15,088 bases of DNA from JAGOPO01 sp038065515 (GCA_038065515.1 JBBTQV010000048.1:1-15088), one strand, 5' to 3'; positions 6,078 to 13,579 are shown, counted from the stretch's first letter. Notes: generated from the letters alone by a model not told the origin. Translations and numbers: made by a program.

Positions 6078-7648
6078 TGAAACGATTTTTTACGCTCAAC
6101 GCGGTCTTCGCAATTTATCTTGTCATGTTCGTCGTAATCATCGGCGGCTTTGCGCCGCGCTGGACCGCACTCGTAGCTGTGATGTTGCTGGCCGTATGGA
6201 TGCTCTTGCGGCCGCTGGAAGACGGAGTTCTCTTTTTTATACGGACCGTTCCGCTGTTCATCGCACTTCCGCTGACATCGTCATACGATAATCTAAACAT
6301 GTGGAGACCGCTCTCGCTGGTTTTGTTTTTCCGTTTCCTGGCCGAGCCTTCAACGCGCGCCGCGCTGATACACATTATTCATGATGCGTTTTCCCGCCCA
6401 GCCTCCTGGCTCAAAGCGCATCCTGTTGCGCGACGGTTGGGCATACTCCTGCTGTTTGCCGGTCTGTCGCTCATCGGCGCCAAGTATCCGGCCGTCGGCA
6501 TCAAACGGATTATCTATTTCGTCAATCTTTCGTTCGTTCCTACGCTTGTCTGGGCGCTCCTGCGACAGGGGAGACTCACCTCGGAACGGGTCATCCGGAA
6601 TCTCGCGATTCCCACCATGGTTGTGGTGGTTGCAGGCTTCCTGCAGCTGGCTTCCACTTACCTGTTGGATGTCTACCAATTCATGCGGCTCTGGGGGGAA
6701 CAGATACAACTGCGGCAATTCGGAGCGCAGTGGTCATACATCGCTGTCAATGTCGGCAACACCTGGCTTGCATACTACGGCGACCAGCTGTCGCTCCGGG
6801 TGTTCTCGCTTTTTCCGGACTCGCACTCATTTCCGACTTTTGTGCTATTAGGCCTTCCCGCATTGCTGGCAATGACCACCGGTCCCATACTGCGCATCGC
6901 CGAGTCGCTACCGCTCAAACGGTTGGTGCACACCTACGCTTCGATGTCGATTGTCTGGGTGCCTGCGGCTTTTCTGGCCGCCATCTTATCGGGGACCCGC
7001 GGCATCTGGGCGGCATCCCTCGGGGTGCTCACGCTGGTTCCGATTTTGATGTGGCTGATGCGCCGTCTGCATGTTGATACGGTCCGGCGGCGCGTGTTCG
7101 CATACGGTGCTTCGTATCTGGCGGTGTTTTTCCTACTGTTCGCGGTGGCATGGCCGGTGTTCATTTCGCCACAATTTCTGGTCGGCAAAGGCGACCTCGG
7201 TATGTTTGCCCGACGCATCAGAAGTGTCATCGATTTTGGCGAGACCTCGAACGCATTGCGATTGGCGATTTGGAAATCGTCGGTGATATCGATTGCGCAT
7301 CATCCGCTTCTCGGTGTTGGCATCGGTAATTTCCCGGTCGTGCTCCAACAGGATATACAATTGGCCCGTGCCGGTTCCACCGCGCATAACTTATATCTGC
7401 ATGTTGCCGCCGAAATGGGCGTCATCGCCGCCATTGAAATTATCGTGATTCTCGCAGGAACTTTGTCGGGTGCGTGGCGCTGGTTCGCATCGGCCCGCGG
7501 TCCGTCGCTGATATATGCCGCGTCGCTGCTGCTCTATCTGCCATGGGTGTACGCCTATGTACTTACCGACCCAATTATCTTTGATGAACGCGTATTTCTG
7601 ATGTTCGCCACGACCCTCGCGCTGGTCTGGGCACATGACCATGCCTGA
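6077..7648 (+). CDS. O-antigen polymerase/ligase family membrane protein (Wzy/WaaL-like)
   Basis: The product is 523 aa and very hydrophobic, with roughly ten to twelve membrane segments, for example near residues 9-45, 120-137, 177-192 and 290-310. The diagnostic Wzy_C region lies in the last third: 'SNALRLAIWKSSVISIAHHP', then 'LLGVGIGNFP', then the extracytoplasmic 'STAHNLYLHVAAEMGVIAA'. Family members polymerise or transfer undecaprenyl-linked glycans on the outer face of the membrane; which of the two activities applies cannot be told from sequence. ATG 6077 overlaps the previous stop codon in TAATG, and a longer in-frame start would run 60 nt into the previous gene. It also overlaps the following GT2 gene by 14 nt, consistent with translational coupling. 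It has no SD site of its own. Confidence 0.85.
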   Translation: MKRFFTLNAVFAIYLVMFVVIIGGFAPRWTALVAVMLLAVWMLLRPLEDGVLFFIRTVPLFIALPLTSSYDNLNMWRPLSLVLFFRFLAEPSTRAALIHIIHDAFSRPASWLKAHPVARRLGILLLFAGLSLIGAKYPAVGIKRIIYFVNLSFVPTLVWALLRQGRLTSERVIRNLAIPTMVVVVAGFLQLASTYLLDVYQFMRLWGEQIQLRQFGAQWSYIAVNVGNTWLAYYGDQLSLRVFSLFPDSHSFPTFVLLGLPALLAMTTGPILRIAESLPLKRLVHTYASMSIVWVPAAFLAAILSGTRGIWAASLGVLTLVPILMWLMRRLHVDTVRRRVFAYGASYLAVFFLLFAVAWPVFISPQFLVGKGDLGMFARRIRSVIDFGETSNALRLAIWKSSVISIAHHPLLGVGIGNFPVVLQQDIQLARAGSTAHNLYLHVAAEMGVIAAIEIIVILAGTLSGAWRWFASARGPSLIYAASLLLYLPWVYAYVLTDPIIFDERVFLMFATTLALVWAHDHA

Positions 7649-8675
7649 TATTCAACCGCTGGTGAGCGTTCAGATAGTCGTGCGCAACGGAGAGCGGTTC
7701 ATCCGCCACTGTCTTGATTCCGTCCGCGCACAGATATATATGAGCACCGAAGTCGTCGTGTTGGACAACAATTCCGATGACTCAACCGCCAATATTATTG
7801 CGTCAGAATATCCGGAGTTCCGTCTCATCCGCAGAGACAATAATCTGGGCATGTGGCCGGGGCAGGAGATGCTGTTAAGCCACACACGTGGTCTCTATGT
7901 TCTTGTGCTTTCTGTTGATGTTATTCTCGATCCGCAATTCATTGCGAATGCCGTCGCCGCGTGTGAACGGGACATAACCATCGCAGCGGTGCAGGGGAAG
8001 ATATTTCAGTACTCTCTCCCGCAACTTGAAACTGACAACTTGAAACTGACAACTGCTGTCATCGATACCTGCGGGTTCGGCATGACGCGTTCCCGCAAAG
8101 TCCTCAACATCGGCCATGGCCAGCCGGACGGTCCGTATTGTGCTTCCACGCATGACATTTTCGGCGTTGAAGGAGCGGCGCCGTTCTTTCGCCGCAGTGC
8201 TTTGGAAGATTGCCGTGTCGAAGGCAAGCTCATCGACACGGATTACTTCTGGTATGGCGACGATCTCGATCTTGCGTGGCGGATGACGCTCTTCGGCCAT
8301 CGCCAGGTATTCGTCCCCGGTGCGGTTGCGTGGCACGACCGCTCGACGACCAAGGGAGCCGCTACTTCGCTTGCCGGACATCTCGCCCGCCTGCGCGTGA
8401 GGAGGGCAATTCCTCTACGCAAACGCCGTTTAGATTGGTCGAATGTGCGGTTTACAATCATCAAAAATGACTATATACTTAACCTTTTGAGGGATGCGCC
8501 ATGGATACTGGCGCGTGAAATGGCGACCCTCTTGTATGCGCTGGCGATTGAGCCGGGGATATTGCTGGAAGCCGGCCGTTTCTTCGCTTTGCTCCCGCGC
8601 ATGCTCAAACGCAGACATGCAATCATGCGGCGTGCAGTCATATCTGCGAGGACAATGCATCAATGGTTCACATGA
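7635..8675 (+). CDS. GT2-family glycosyltransferase
   Basis: The product is 346 aa with a GT-A fold. 'VSVQIVVRNGERFIRHCLDS' (10-29) and 'VVVLDNNSDDST' (40-51) form the nucleotide-binding start; 'LSVDVILDP' (92-100) is the metal-binding region, with D95 in place of a standard DxD; and 'YGDDLDLAWRMTLFGHR' (207-223) holds the acceptor-side acidic pair D209/D210. The C-terminal 70 residues are rich in Trp, Leu and Arg ('LLRDAPWILAREMATLLYAL') and probably lie along the membrane. ATG 7635 or the in-frame ATG at 7641 both overlap the polymerase gene; I used the first. It likely adds one sugar of the repeat unit on a lipid carrier. A second heptamer-type repeat (8023-8055) codes for residues 130-140. 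Sugar specificity is unknown. Confidence 0.9.
   Translation: MTMPDIQPLVSVQIVVRNGERFIRHCLDSVRAQIYMSTEVVVLDNNSDDSTANIIASEYPEFRLIRRDNNLGMWPGQEMLLSHTRGLYVLVLSVDVILDPQFIANAVAACERDITIAAVQGKIFQYSLPQLETDNLKLTTAVIDTCGFGMTRSRKVLNIGHGQPDGPYCASTHDIFGVEGAAPFFRRSALEDCRVEGKLIDTDYFWYGDDLDLAWRMTLFGHRQVFVPGAVAWHDRSTTKGAATSLAGHLARLRVRRAIPLRKRRLDWSNVRFTIIKNDYILNLLRDAPWILAREMATLLYALAIEPGILLEAGRFFALLPRMLKRRHAIMRRAVISARTMHQWFT
8023..8055 (+). repeat. Heptamer-based tandem repeat in a coding region
   Basis: Two and a third copies of a 14-mer occur in tandem, built from 7-mers AACTTGA and AACTGAC: AACTTGA, AACTGAC, AACTTGA, AACTGAC, then AACTG. The array encodes residues around 130-140 (QLETDNLKLTT) of the GT2 enzyme, between the donor and acceptor motifs. 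It shares the 7/14 periodicity and the core ACTTG with the array at 4508-4542. Confidence 0.9.
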
Positions 8676-9781
8676 CACCGTTCGATTACGCACAACCAAC
8701 GCTGCCGAAACCACGCAGGAGATATCTCCGATATGTGCTGTGGGTCGTGATCGCCGCGGTCATGGGATACGGCGCAGTGCTCCTTGCCGGAAAAATCCAT
8801 AACGCAACCGTGTCTGTCGTCAATCACCTTACCGGCAATTCGGGGACTGCAGACATCGGTTCGAAAATCATCCCCATCGATAAAGATCCGCAATACCAGA
8901 TGCCGGATAACGATAAGAACCGCCTGGATATTCTGGTGTTGGGCATTCGCGGTAAGGATGATATTGCAAATGGGGGACTGCTGACTGACACCATACTTCT
9001 GTTTTCATTGAATACCAAAACGGGAGCATCGGCGTTAACCTCCATCCCACGCGATCTGACGGTTCGCATTACCGACGAAAAAACAGAAAAGATAAACACT
9101 GTATACGCGCACTACGGATTAGGCGGCACCAAAAAGCTTTTCAGCAGAATCACCGGAGTCGCCGTCGACAATATTGTCGTTGTGGATTTTGAAGCGTTTC
9201 GTTCAGTCGTCGACACGCTCGGCGGCATCACCGTCACCCTGGATAGGCCGTTCGAGGAATCGCAGCAGTGGGGTTATGAATTCAAGCTACCTGCGGGAAA
9301 GAACGATTTAAACGGTGAGCAGGCGCTGTACTATGCGCGTAGCCGGTATGGGACCAGCGATTTCGACCGTTCCCGCCGTCAGATGCAGGTCATCATGGCT
9401 ATCCGCGAGAAGGCGGCCACATTGGACCTCACCGGAGACCCATTGAAGGCATTTGAGGTCATCTCGGCTGTCCGCAAGCACATCGAAACCGACCTGAATA
9501 TATTTGACATCGGTGCGATCAAAGATCTGCTCGCACAGCAGGACCAACTGGGACACATCAAACGATACTCGCTGACAACGGAGAATATTCTCTATGAAAC
9601 CATGGCGAACGGAATCTATGAATTACTCCCCCGCGACGGAACGCTGGCGCACATCAAGAAGTTTTTCAGCACCGTGCTCACCGGTACACCGGTACTGCCA
9701 TCACCGGATCCCGCCATCGCTTCACCCCGCATACCCACACTAAGCGCGACCCCTCCGCCAGCTGGCGGACAAACCCCCTAA
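8663..9781 (+). CDS. LytR-CpsA-Psr (LCP) family glycopolymer transferase
   Basis: The product is 372 aa. A short cytosolic tail is followed by one membrane helix (about 22-43) and an extracytoplasmic LCP domain (about 88-250). Conserved elements are 'LDILVLGIRG' (88-97), 'LLTDTILLFSLN' with D109, 'LTSIPRDLTV' with R130-D131, 'INTVYAHYG', 'VDFEAFRSVVDTLGGI', and 'YYARSRYGTSDFDRSRRQMQ' with R226, R228 and R236. LCP enzymes move undecaprenyl-phosphate-linked polymers onto peptidoglycan, so this protein probably anchors the glycan made by its neighbours. The tail from 343 is Pro-rich and low in complexity. ATG 8663 has GAGGA (8648-8652) 10 nt upstream; ATG 8672 would give a classic ATGA overlap with the GT2 stop and is a fair alternative. 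The stop overlaps the next start in TAATG. Confidence 0.92.
   Translation: MVHMTPFDYAQPTLPKPRRRYLRYVLWVVIAAVMGYGAVLLAGKIHNATVSVVNHLTGNSGTADIGSKIIPIDKDPQYQMPDNDKNRLDILVLGIRGKDDIANGGLLTDTILLFSLNTKTGASALTSIPRDLTVRITDEKTEKINTVYAHYGLGGTKKLFSRITGVAVDNIVVVDFEAFRSVVDTLGGITVTLDRPFEESQQWGYEFKLPAGKNDLNGEQALYYARSRYGTSDFDRSRRQMQVIMAIREKAATLDLTGDPLKAFEVISAVRKHIETDLNIFDIGAIKDLLAQQDQLGHIKRYSLTTENILYETMANGIYELLPRDGTLAHIKKFFSTVLTGTPVLPSPDPAIASPRIPTLSATPPPAGGQTP
9754..9769. repeat. Perfect 16-bp palindrome at the end of the LCP gene
   Basis: TCCGCCAGCTGGCGGA is a perfect palindrome lying 11 bp before the start of the next gene. In the LCP frame it encodes part of 'PPPAGGQ' in the unconserved tail. Its form recalls the short, highly iterated palindromes of some bacterial genomes. 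I see only one copy in this window. Confidence 0.9.
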
Positions 9782-10629
9782 TGCTCTCCGTCATCATCGT
9801 CAATTTCAAGAACCCTCCTCTCTTGCGTCTTGCGCTGACTACGCTGGCGCGTGCGTTGTTGGGACACACGCTGTCGTATGAGGTTATTGTTGTCGATTCC
9901 GCCAGTACGGTTGAGACACAGAACATCGTGCGCCACGATTGCGATGGATTGCTCGACCGTCTCGTTCTTGTGCCGTTCAGCGAAAATACCGGCTACACGC
10001 GGGGCGTCAACGAAGGTTTGCGGCGGGCGACGGGGGATTATCTGCTTGTTCTGAACCCCGACATTGTGGTACTTCCCGGCACACTGGAAACGATGATGGC
10101 GTATCTGCAAGACCATCCGCACATCGGCCTGCTGGGTCCCGGACTACTAAACTTCGATGATACCCGTCAGGACTCCGGCTTTCGTTTTTATACGCCGTTA
10201 GTCATGGCGGCCCGTCGCATTCCACTGCCGTTCACGCGCCGCCTCATCAACCGCTTCCTGATGCGCGACGAACCGCTCACGAGTCCGACATCGGTGGATT
10301 GGCTGATGGGTTCTACGCTCATGACCACCCGCACCGCGCTGGAACGCGTTGGACTGATGGATGAGCAATTTTTCCTTTATCTTAGCGAAGTTGACTGGGC
10401 ATGGCGCTTTTGGGACAATGGGTACGCGGTAGCATACATGCCGACCGTCCGGATGTATCATTATCACCAGCGGCAATCAAAAGGCCGCTTTGGTATACTG
10501 GATGTGCTCATGCGACGCCAGACGCGATGGCATATCCGTGACGCAATCCGCTATTTCCGCAAGCACGGTATCAGCGGTCGTCGGCCCGAACATCCGAAAC
10601 CCATACAACCCAGTCTGCTCAACGCCTAA
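9781..10629 (+). CDS. GT2-family glycosyltransferase, rhamnosyltransferase (WbbL)-like
   Basis: The product is 282 aa with a GT-A fold. 'MLSVIIVNFKNPPLLRLALT' opens the domain, then 'YEVIVVDSAST' (33-43), 'SENTGYTRGVNEGL' (67-80), the metal-site region 'LLVLNPDIVVLPG' with D94, 'DWLMGSTLMTTRTALERVG' (173-191) and the acceptor motif 'FFLYLSEVDWAWRFWDNGY' (197-215). The order 'NPD...GS.LM..R.a.e.VGlmDE.FFLY.sEvDw..R' is typical of rhamnosyltransferases that elongate lipid-linked glycans. The C-terminal tail is basic with an amphipathic stretch (about 245-262). ATG 9781 overlaps the LCP stop in TAATG, so there is no doubt about operon membership. The exact sugar is an inference. Confidence 0.9.
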   Translation: MLSVIIVNFKNPPLLRLALTTLARALLGHTLSYEVIVVDSASTVETQNIVRHDCDGLLDRLVLVPFSENTGYTRGVNEGLRRATGDYLLVLNPDIVVLPGTLETMMAYLQDHPHIGLLGPGLLNFDDTRQDSGFRFYTPLVMAARRIPLPFTRRLINRFLMRDEPLTSPTSVDWLMGSTLMTTRTALERVGLMDEQFFLYLSEVDWAWRFWDNGYAVAYMPTVRMYHYHQRQSKGRFGILDVLMRRQTRWHIRDAIRYFRKHGISGRRPEHPKPIQPSLLNA

Positions 10630-10644
10630 TCCATCACCCACATC

Positions 10645-11883
10645 ATGCAACGACAGCGACTTATTCTCATCATCGCAGTTATCGCCGCGTTATGCGCCGG
10701 CTTTGGGGGCGGGTACGGCTATTTCCGTCAGCAGAACGCACAGAATGTCGACGCCATCATCAAGCAGGTCATCAACAAAGACCAGGGTAAAGTTGCCGCC
10801 GTCGATTTCAGTTTGTTCTGGCAGGTCTGGGACAAACTTCATGACCGTTTTGTCGACAAAGAAAAATTGGATTCGCAAAAACTGGTATACGGTGCTATCG
10901 AAGGCATGGTCGCGGCGGCTGGTGACCCCTACACGGTATTTTTTGAACCGGTCACCAGCAAGAAATTTCAGGAGGAGGTTTCCGGCGCCTTCTCTGGCGT
11001 CGGTATGGAAATCGGTAAACGCAACGATGTCATCACCGTCATCGCGCCCATCAAAGACTCTCCTGCGATGCGCGCCGGTATCAAAGCGGGCGATGTCGTT
11101 GTGAAAGTCGACGATATGCCGACAGACAGCTGGAGTGTCGAGGAAGCGGTCAGTCGCATCCGGGGTAAAAAGGGGACTACGGTGAAGCTTACCCTGGCTC
11201 GCGAAGGAGAAGCTGAACTCATCGAGCTGTCGCTGGCGCGCGATACCATCCGTGTACCTGCAGTTGACTGGCGGATGCTGGACAACAAAGTTGCGTACCT
11301 CGAGATATATACATTCAACGGCAATCTCGATGACGAATTCGCGCGCGCAGCAAAGGAGCTCACGGATGCGAGCGCACAGCGACTTATCATCGACATGCGT
11401 AATAACCCCGGAGGACTACTCGATTCGGCCGTCAATCTTGCAGGCTGGATGCTCAAAAAGGACAGCCTCGTTGTACAGGAACGCTACGGCACCGGTCTCA
11501 CCGATCAACTGCGCGCAAACGGCAATGCCCGTCTTTCTGCGATACCAACCGTCGTGCTTATCAACGGCGGCTCTGCATCAGCTGCGGAAATTCTCGCCGG
11601 TGCGCTTCATGATATCCGCAAGATACCGTTGGTCGGTGAAAAGTCATTCGGTAAGGGTTCGGTTCAGCAACTGGAGAGCTTCTACAATGGCGCTTCACTG
11701 AAAGTCACGGTTGCCAAATGGCTTACTCCCAACGGCGTCAGCATTTCAGAGACGGGCATTGCGCCCACTGATGAGGTCAAAATTGACCCCAAAGAATACA
11801 AAGAAAAAGGCTGGGAAATCGGCACGGTCGGCAAGGACCCCCAGCTAGATAAGGCCATTGCGGTTGTCCTGCAACTGCGATAG
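10645..11883 (+). CDS. ctpA: S41-family C-terminal processing protease (CtpA-like)
   Basis: The product is 412 aa. One N-terminal membrane helix or signal anchor (about residues 5-25) is followed by an exported body. An N-terminal helical region (about 53-100), a PDZ domain (about 114-198, with 'SGVGMEI' and 'SPAMRAGIKAGDVVVKVDD') and the S41 catalytic domain follow. The catalytic Ser/Lys dyad is S312 in 'NGGSASAAEILAGAL' and K337 in 'GEKSFGKGSVQQ'; the 25-residue spacing equals that of E. coli Prc. 'IIDMRNNPGGLLDSAVNLA' (248-266) is the conserved substrate-cleft strand. Such proteases trim or degrade exported proteins by their C-termini, often those that control wall hydrolases. It starts 15 nt after the GT2 stop with no visible SD site, in the glycan operon. 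The family is certain; the substrate is unknown. Confidence 0.93.
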   Translation: MQRQRLILIIAVIAALCAGFGGGYGYFRQQNAQNVDAIIKQVINKDQGKVAAVDFSLFWQVWDKLHDRFVDKEKLDSQKLVYGAIEGMVAAAGDPYTVFFEPVTSKKFQEEVSGAFSGVGMEIGKRNDVITVIAPIKDSPAMRAGIKAGDVVVKVDDMPTDSWSVEEAVSRIRGKKGTTVKLTLAREGEAELIELSLARDTIRVPAVDWRMLDNKVAYLEIYTFNGNLDDEFARAAKELTDASAQRLIIDMRNNPGGLLDSAVNLAGWMLKKDSLVVQERYGTGLTDQLRANGNARLSAIPTVVLINGGSASAAEILAGALHDIRKIPLVGEKSFGKGSVQQLESFYNGASLKVTVAKWLTPNGVSISETGIAPTDEVKIDPKEYKEKGWEIGTVGKDPQLDKAIAVVLQLR

Positions 11884-11894
11884 GATAACGAACT

Positions 11895-12344
11895 ATGAAA
11901 GTCATACTATTGGACAATGTGAAAGGCGTCGGACAGGTCGGAGATATAAAAGAAGTCAGCGACGGATATGCGCGCAATTTTCTGTTGCCGCGCGGGCTCG
12001 GCAAGCGTATCACAGACGGGGTCATGAAAGAGGTGGCCGGACTGAAGATAAAAAAGCTCCAGGTACAGGCATTGGAGCACGCACAATCCGTAGAGCTTGC
12101 CGCGAAGCTTGCCGGAGCTACTATAGCACTCCAGGGTAAAGCGAACGAAAAGGGGACACTATTTTCCAGTATTTCTGAAGCCGATATTGCCGAGCAATTG
12201 AGCAAGCAAGCGGGTGCTCATATCCCCGCAACGGCAGTCGTCATAGAAGGTCACATCAAAAGCGTGGGCATGCACAACGCGCGCGTACAACTTGCCAGTG
12301 ATGTCTCCGCCGATGTCACTGTCGAAGTGCAATCGCTTCCATAA
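11895..12344 (+). CDS. rplI: 50S ribosomal protein L9
   Basis: The product is 149 aa, the standard full length. The N-terminal rRNA-binding domain shows 'MKVILLDNVKGVGQVGDIKE' and 'VSDGYARNFLLPRGLGKR', then the long connecting helix (about 41-75) and the C-terminal domain with 'KGTLFSSISEADIAEQL' and 'VGMHNARVQLASDVSADVTV'. L9 binds 23S rRNA near the L1 stalk and affects frame maintenance. AGGA (11882-11885) lies 9 nt before ATG 11895 and overlaps the stop codon of the protease gene. With an 11-nt gap, L9 is almost certainly the last gene of the glycan operon rather than in the usual rpsF-ssb-rpsR setting. Its presence argues against the CPR groups reported to lack L9, such as Microgenomates. 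Confidence 0.97.
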   Translation: MKVILLDNVKGVGQVGDIKEVSDGYARNFLLPRGLGKRITDGVMKEVAGLKIKKLQVQALEHAQSVELAAKLAGATIALQGKANEKGTLFSSISEADIAEQLSKQAGAHIPATAVVIEGHIKSVGMHNARVQLASDVSADVTVEVQSLP

Positions 12345-12353
12345 CACTGCCAT

Positions 12354-12388
12354 GCAAAGAGCCCCGAAGGGGGGCTCTTTGCTTTCTT
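12354..12388 (+). terminator. Strong rho-independent terminator after rplI
   Basis: GCAAAGAGCCCC (12354-12365) and GGGGCTCTTTGC (12371-12382) form a perfect 12-bp stem with a 5-nt loop GAAGG, followed by TTTCTTC. It lies 9 nt after the L9 stop and 12 nt before the convergent L27 stop, so it may end transcription from both sides, although the T-rich tail is only on the plus strand. Confidence 0.92.
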
Positions 12389-12399
12389 CGTATGCATTC

Positions 12400-12678
12400 T
12401 TATTTCGCGACGATGGAAACTATTTTTACCGCGCGTCGTGCGCCATTGAAACCAACCTTTTTGCGGGTCGTGTATTTCACGAGACCGCTCGTAACGGCAT
12501 ACAGCGTGTAGTCAGAGCCGGTGCGGACACCGGTTCCGGCAACGACCGAACTGCCCGTCTGGCGGACGATGATGTTGCCGATATTCGCTTTTTCTCCGTC
12601 GTGGAGTTTGAGTCCGCGGTACTGGGGGCGACTGTCGCGACCCAACTGCGTAGACCCGATTGCTTTTGTATGTGCCAT
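12400..12678 (-). CDS. rpmA: 50S ribosomal protein L27
   Basis: The product is 92 aa. 'MAHTKAIGSTQLGRDSRPQY' matches the L27 N-terminus that reaches the peptidyl-transferase centre, followed by 'ANIGNIIVRQTGSSVVAGTG' and 'TGSDYTLYAVTSGLVKYTTR', with a basic C-terminal extension. There is no cleavable N-terminal prosequence of the Firmicutes type. The usual partner rplU (L21) is not adjacent; the gene stands alone between converging and diverging units. No SD site precedes ATG 12678. A -10 box TATAAC lies 24 nt upstream. Confidence 0.97.
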   Translation of the reverse strand: MAHTKAIGSTQLGRDSRPQYRGLKLHDGEKANIGNIIVRQTGSSVVAGTGVRTGSDYTLYAVTSGLVKYTTRKKVGFNGARRAVKIVSIVAK

Positions 12679-12680
12679 GG

Positions 12681-12728
12681 TTGGCTAGGTTAGGGGAATC
12701 TGTTATATCGTGAGGGCCGGGATGTCAG
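12681..12728. promoter_or_regulatory. Overlapping divergent promoters of rpmA and the 12738 gene
   Basis: Minus strand: CTGACA (12728-12723) and TATAAC (12707-12702) with 15-bp spacing point to rpmA. Plus strand: TTGGCT (12681-12686) and TATATC (12704-12709) with 17-bp spacing point to the gene at 12738. The two -10 boxes overlap on opposite strands, so polymerases could compete for the site. The boxes are imperfect, so this is a prediction. Confidence 0.4.
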
Positions 12729-12737
12729 CGACCACAC

Positions 12738-13139
12738 ATGGAATCCAGCATAGCAAATATAGTTGCTTTCGTCAAACGCCACCGAGACCGCCTATGGCGC
12801 GGTTTTATAGTCGCCCTCGTTGCGTGGTCCGGTTACAATGTTGGCATTATCAGTGCCCGCAATGGGGTGAAACCGGCTCAAGATGCGACCATCTTTCAGA
12901 CTAGAGCAGCTATTGTTTCGCAGACACCCAGACCGTTAGGGCAGGGGTCGACAACGCCAAAATCGTCCCGCACGGATGACCCCCGAGTGGTGGCATCAAA
13001 GTCATCAAAGACCAAAAAATATCACCACCCGTGGTGTGCCGGTGCGACACAAATCAAAGAAGCCAATCGCCTCTGGTTCTCCACGGCCCTGGCCGCCCAA
13101 CAGGCCGGCTACACGCTTGCGGGAAACTGCTCGGAGTGA
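12738..13139 (+). CDS. Membrane-anchored protein with Ada-like zinc module
   Basis: The product is 133 aa. A basic N-terminus precedes one transmembrane helix (about residues 21-40), then a Ser/Thr/Pro-rich flexible linker (41-93) and a C-terminal module 'KKYHHPWCAGATQIKEANRL' continuing to 'GYTLAGNC' (93-131). That module resembles the Ada-type metal-binding fold seen at the ends of many nucleases and CPR hypothetical proteins: H96/H97 and C100 at the start, 'N-R-x-W-F' in the middle and C131 at the end. It lacks the second C-terminal Cys of the classical four-Cys Ada site. The module would face outside the cell or the periplasm-like space. No SD site is seen. The gene leads a two-gene unit with the Cys-containing gene 30 nt downstream. 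Function is not known. Confidence 0.75.
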   Translation: MESSIANIVAFVKRHRDRLWRGFIVALVAWSGYNVGIISARNGVKPAQDATIFQTRAAIVSQTPRPLGQGSTTPKSSRTDDPRVVASKSSKTKKYHHPWCAGATQIKEANRLWFSTALAAQQAGYTLAGNCSE

Positions 13140-13169
13140 TATTATGCCCACCGAAAGCGGAGGTGCACG

Positions 13170-13538
13170 ATGGACGAAAAGAAGCGGTGCTGGGTTGATG
13201 GAAGCGTGCAGTGTCCCTATGGACATCCGGACGGACAATTCCTTCTCCGTCCGAGCGGGTTCTGCGGTCAGAAGTGTCTGACATTCAATAATAGTCAGTA
13301 TGCCATAGAAGACACGCTTTGTCCCGAAGATTCCGGAATGATAGTCAGCTATTTTGACAAGCACTCGATCAGCCTCTCGTCAAAGCTTGATAGACTTGCG
13401 GCCGCTCTCGAAAATACGGCGCACCTAAAAGCGTTTGACGCCCTTCAAGCGGCAGCGTGTATCCTTCGGACTCCAGAACTCAAGGATTATGTCGCCGATT
13501 CGGATGTACTTACCGAAGACGAACTCCCCGAGTGGTAG
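13170..13538 (+). CDS. Unrecognised Cys-containing small protein
   Basis: The product is 122 aa and of no family I know. The N-terminal third has C7, C15-x3-H19, C32-x3-C36 and C51, within 'RCWVDGSVQCPYGHPDG' and 'GFCGQKCLTF', which looks like a small metal-binding fold. The rest is predicted helical and acidic towards the end ('DYVADSDVLTEDELPEW'). There is no signal peptide or membrane helix. ATG 13170 has a strong GGAGG (13159-13163) with a 6-nt gap, in contrast to the core genes around it. It follows the Ada-module gene by 30 nt and is closed by a terminator 15 nt after its stop codon, so the two probably form one message. Confidence 0.7.
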   Translation: MDEKKRCWVDGSVQCPYGHPDGQFLLRPSGFCGQKCLTFNNSQYAIEDTLCPEDSGMIVSYFDKHSISLSSKLDRLAAALENTAHLKAFDALQAAACILRTPELKDYVADSDVLTEDELPEW

Positions 13539-13553
13539 TTCTTGTGAATGACT

Positions 13554-13579
13554 GCGGTTCTTGTCAGAGCCGCTTTTTT
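13554..13579 (+). terminator. Rho-independent terminator after the 13170 gene
   Basis: GCGGTTCT (13554-13561) pairs with AGAGCCGC (13566-13573) through eight pairs including one G-T wobble, with a TGTC loop, followed by six T (13574-13579). The last T bases overlap the stop codon of the convergent nuclease gene. Confidence 0.85.

Noticed and set aside
8023..8055. CRISPR-like array
   Set aside because: The units are 7-14 bp and directly tandem with no spacers, so this is a short tandem repeat.
7875..8381. 168-codon minus-strand frame opposite the GT2 gene
   Set aside because: It is antisense to an intact GT2 gene and Arg-rich, with no supporting signals.
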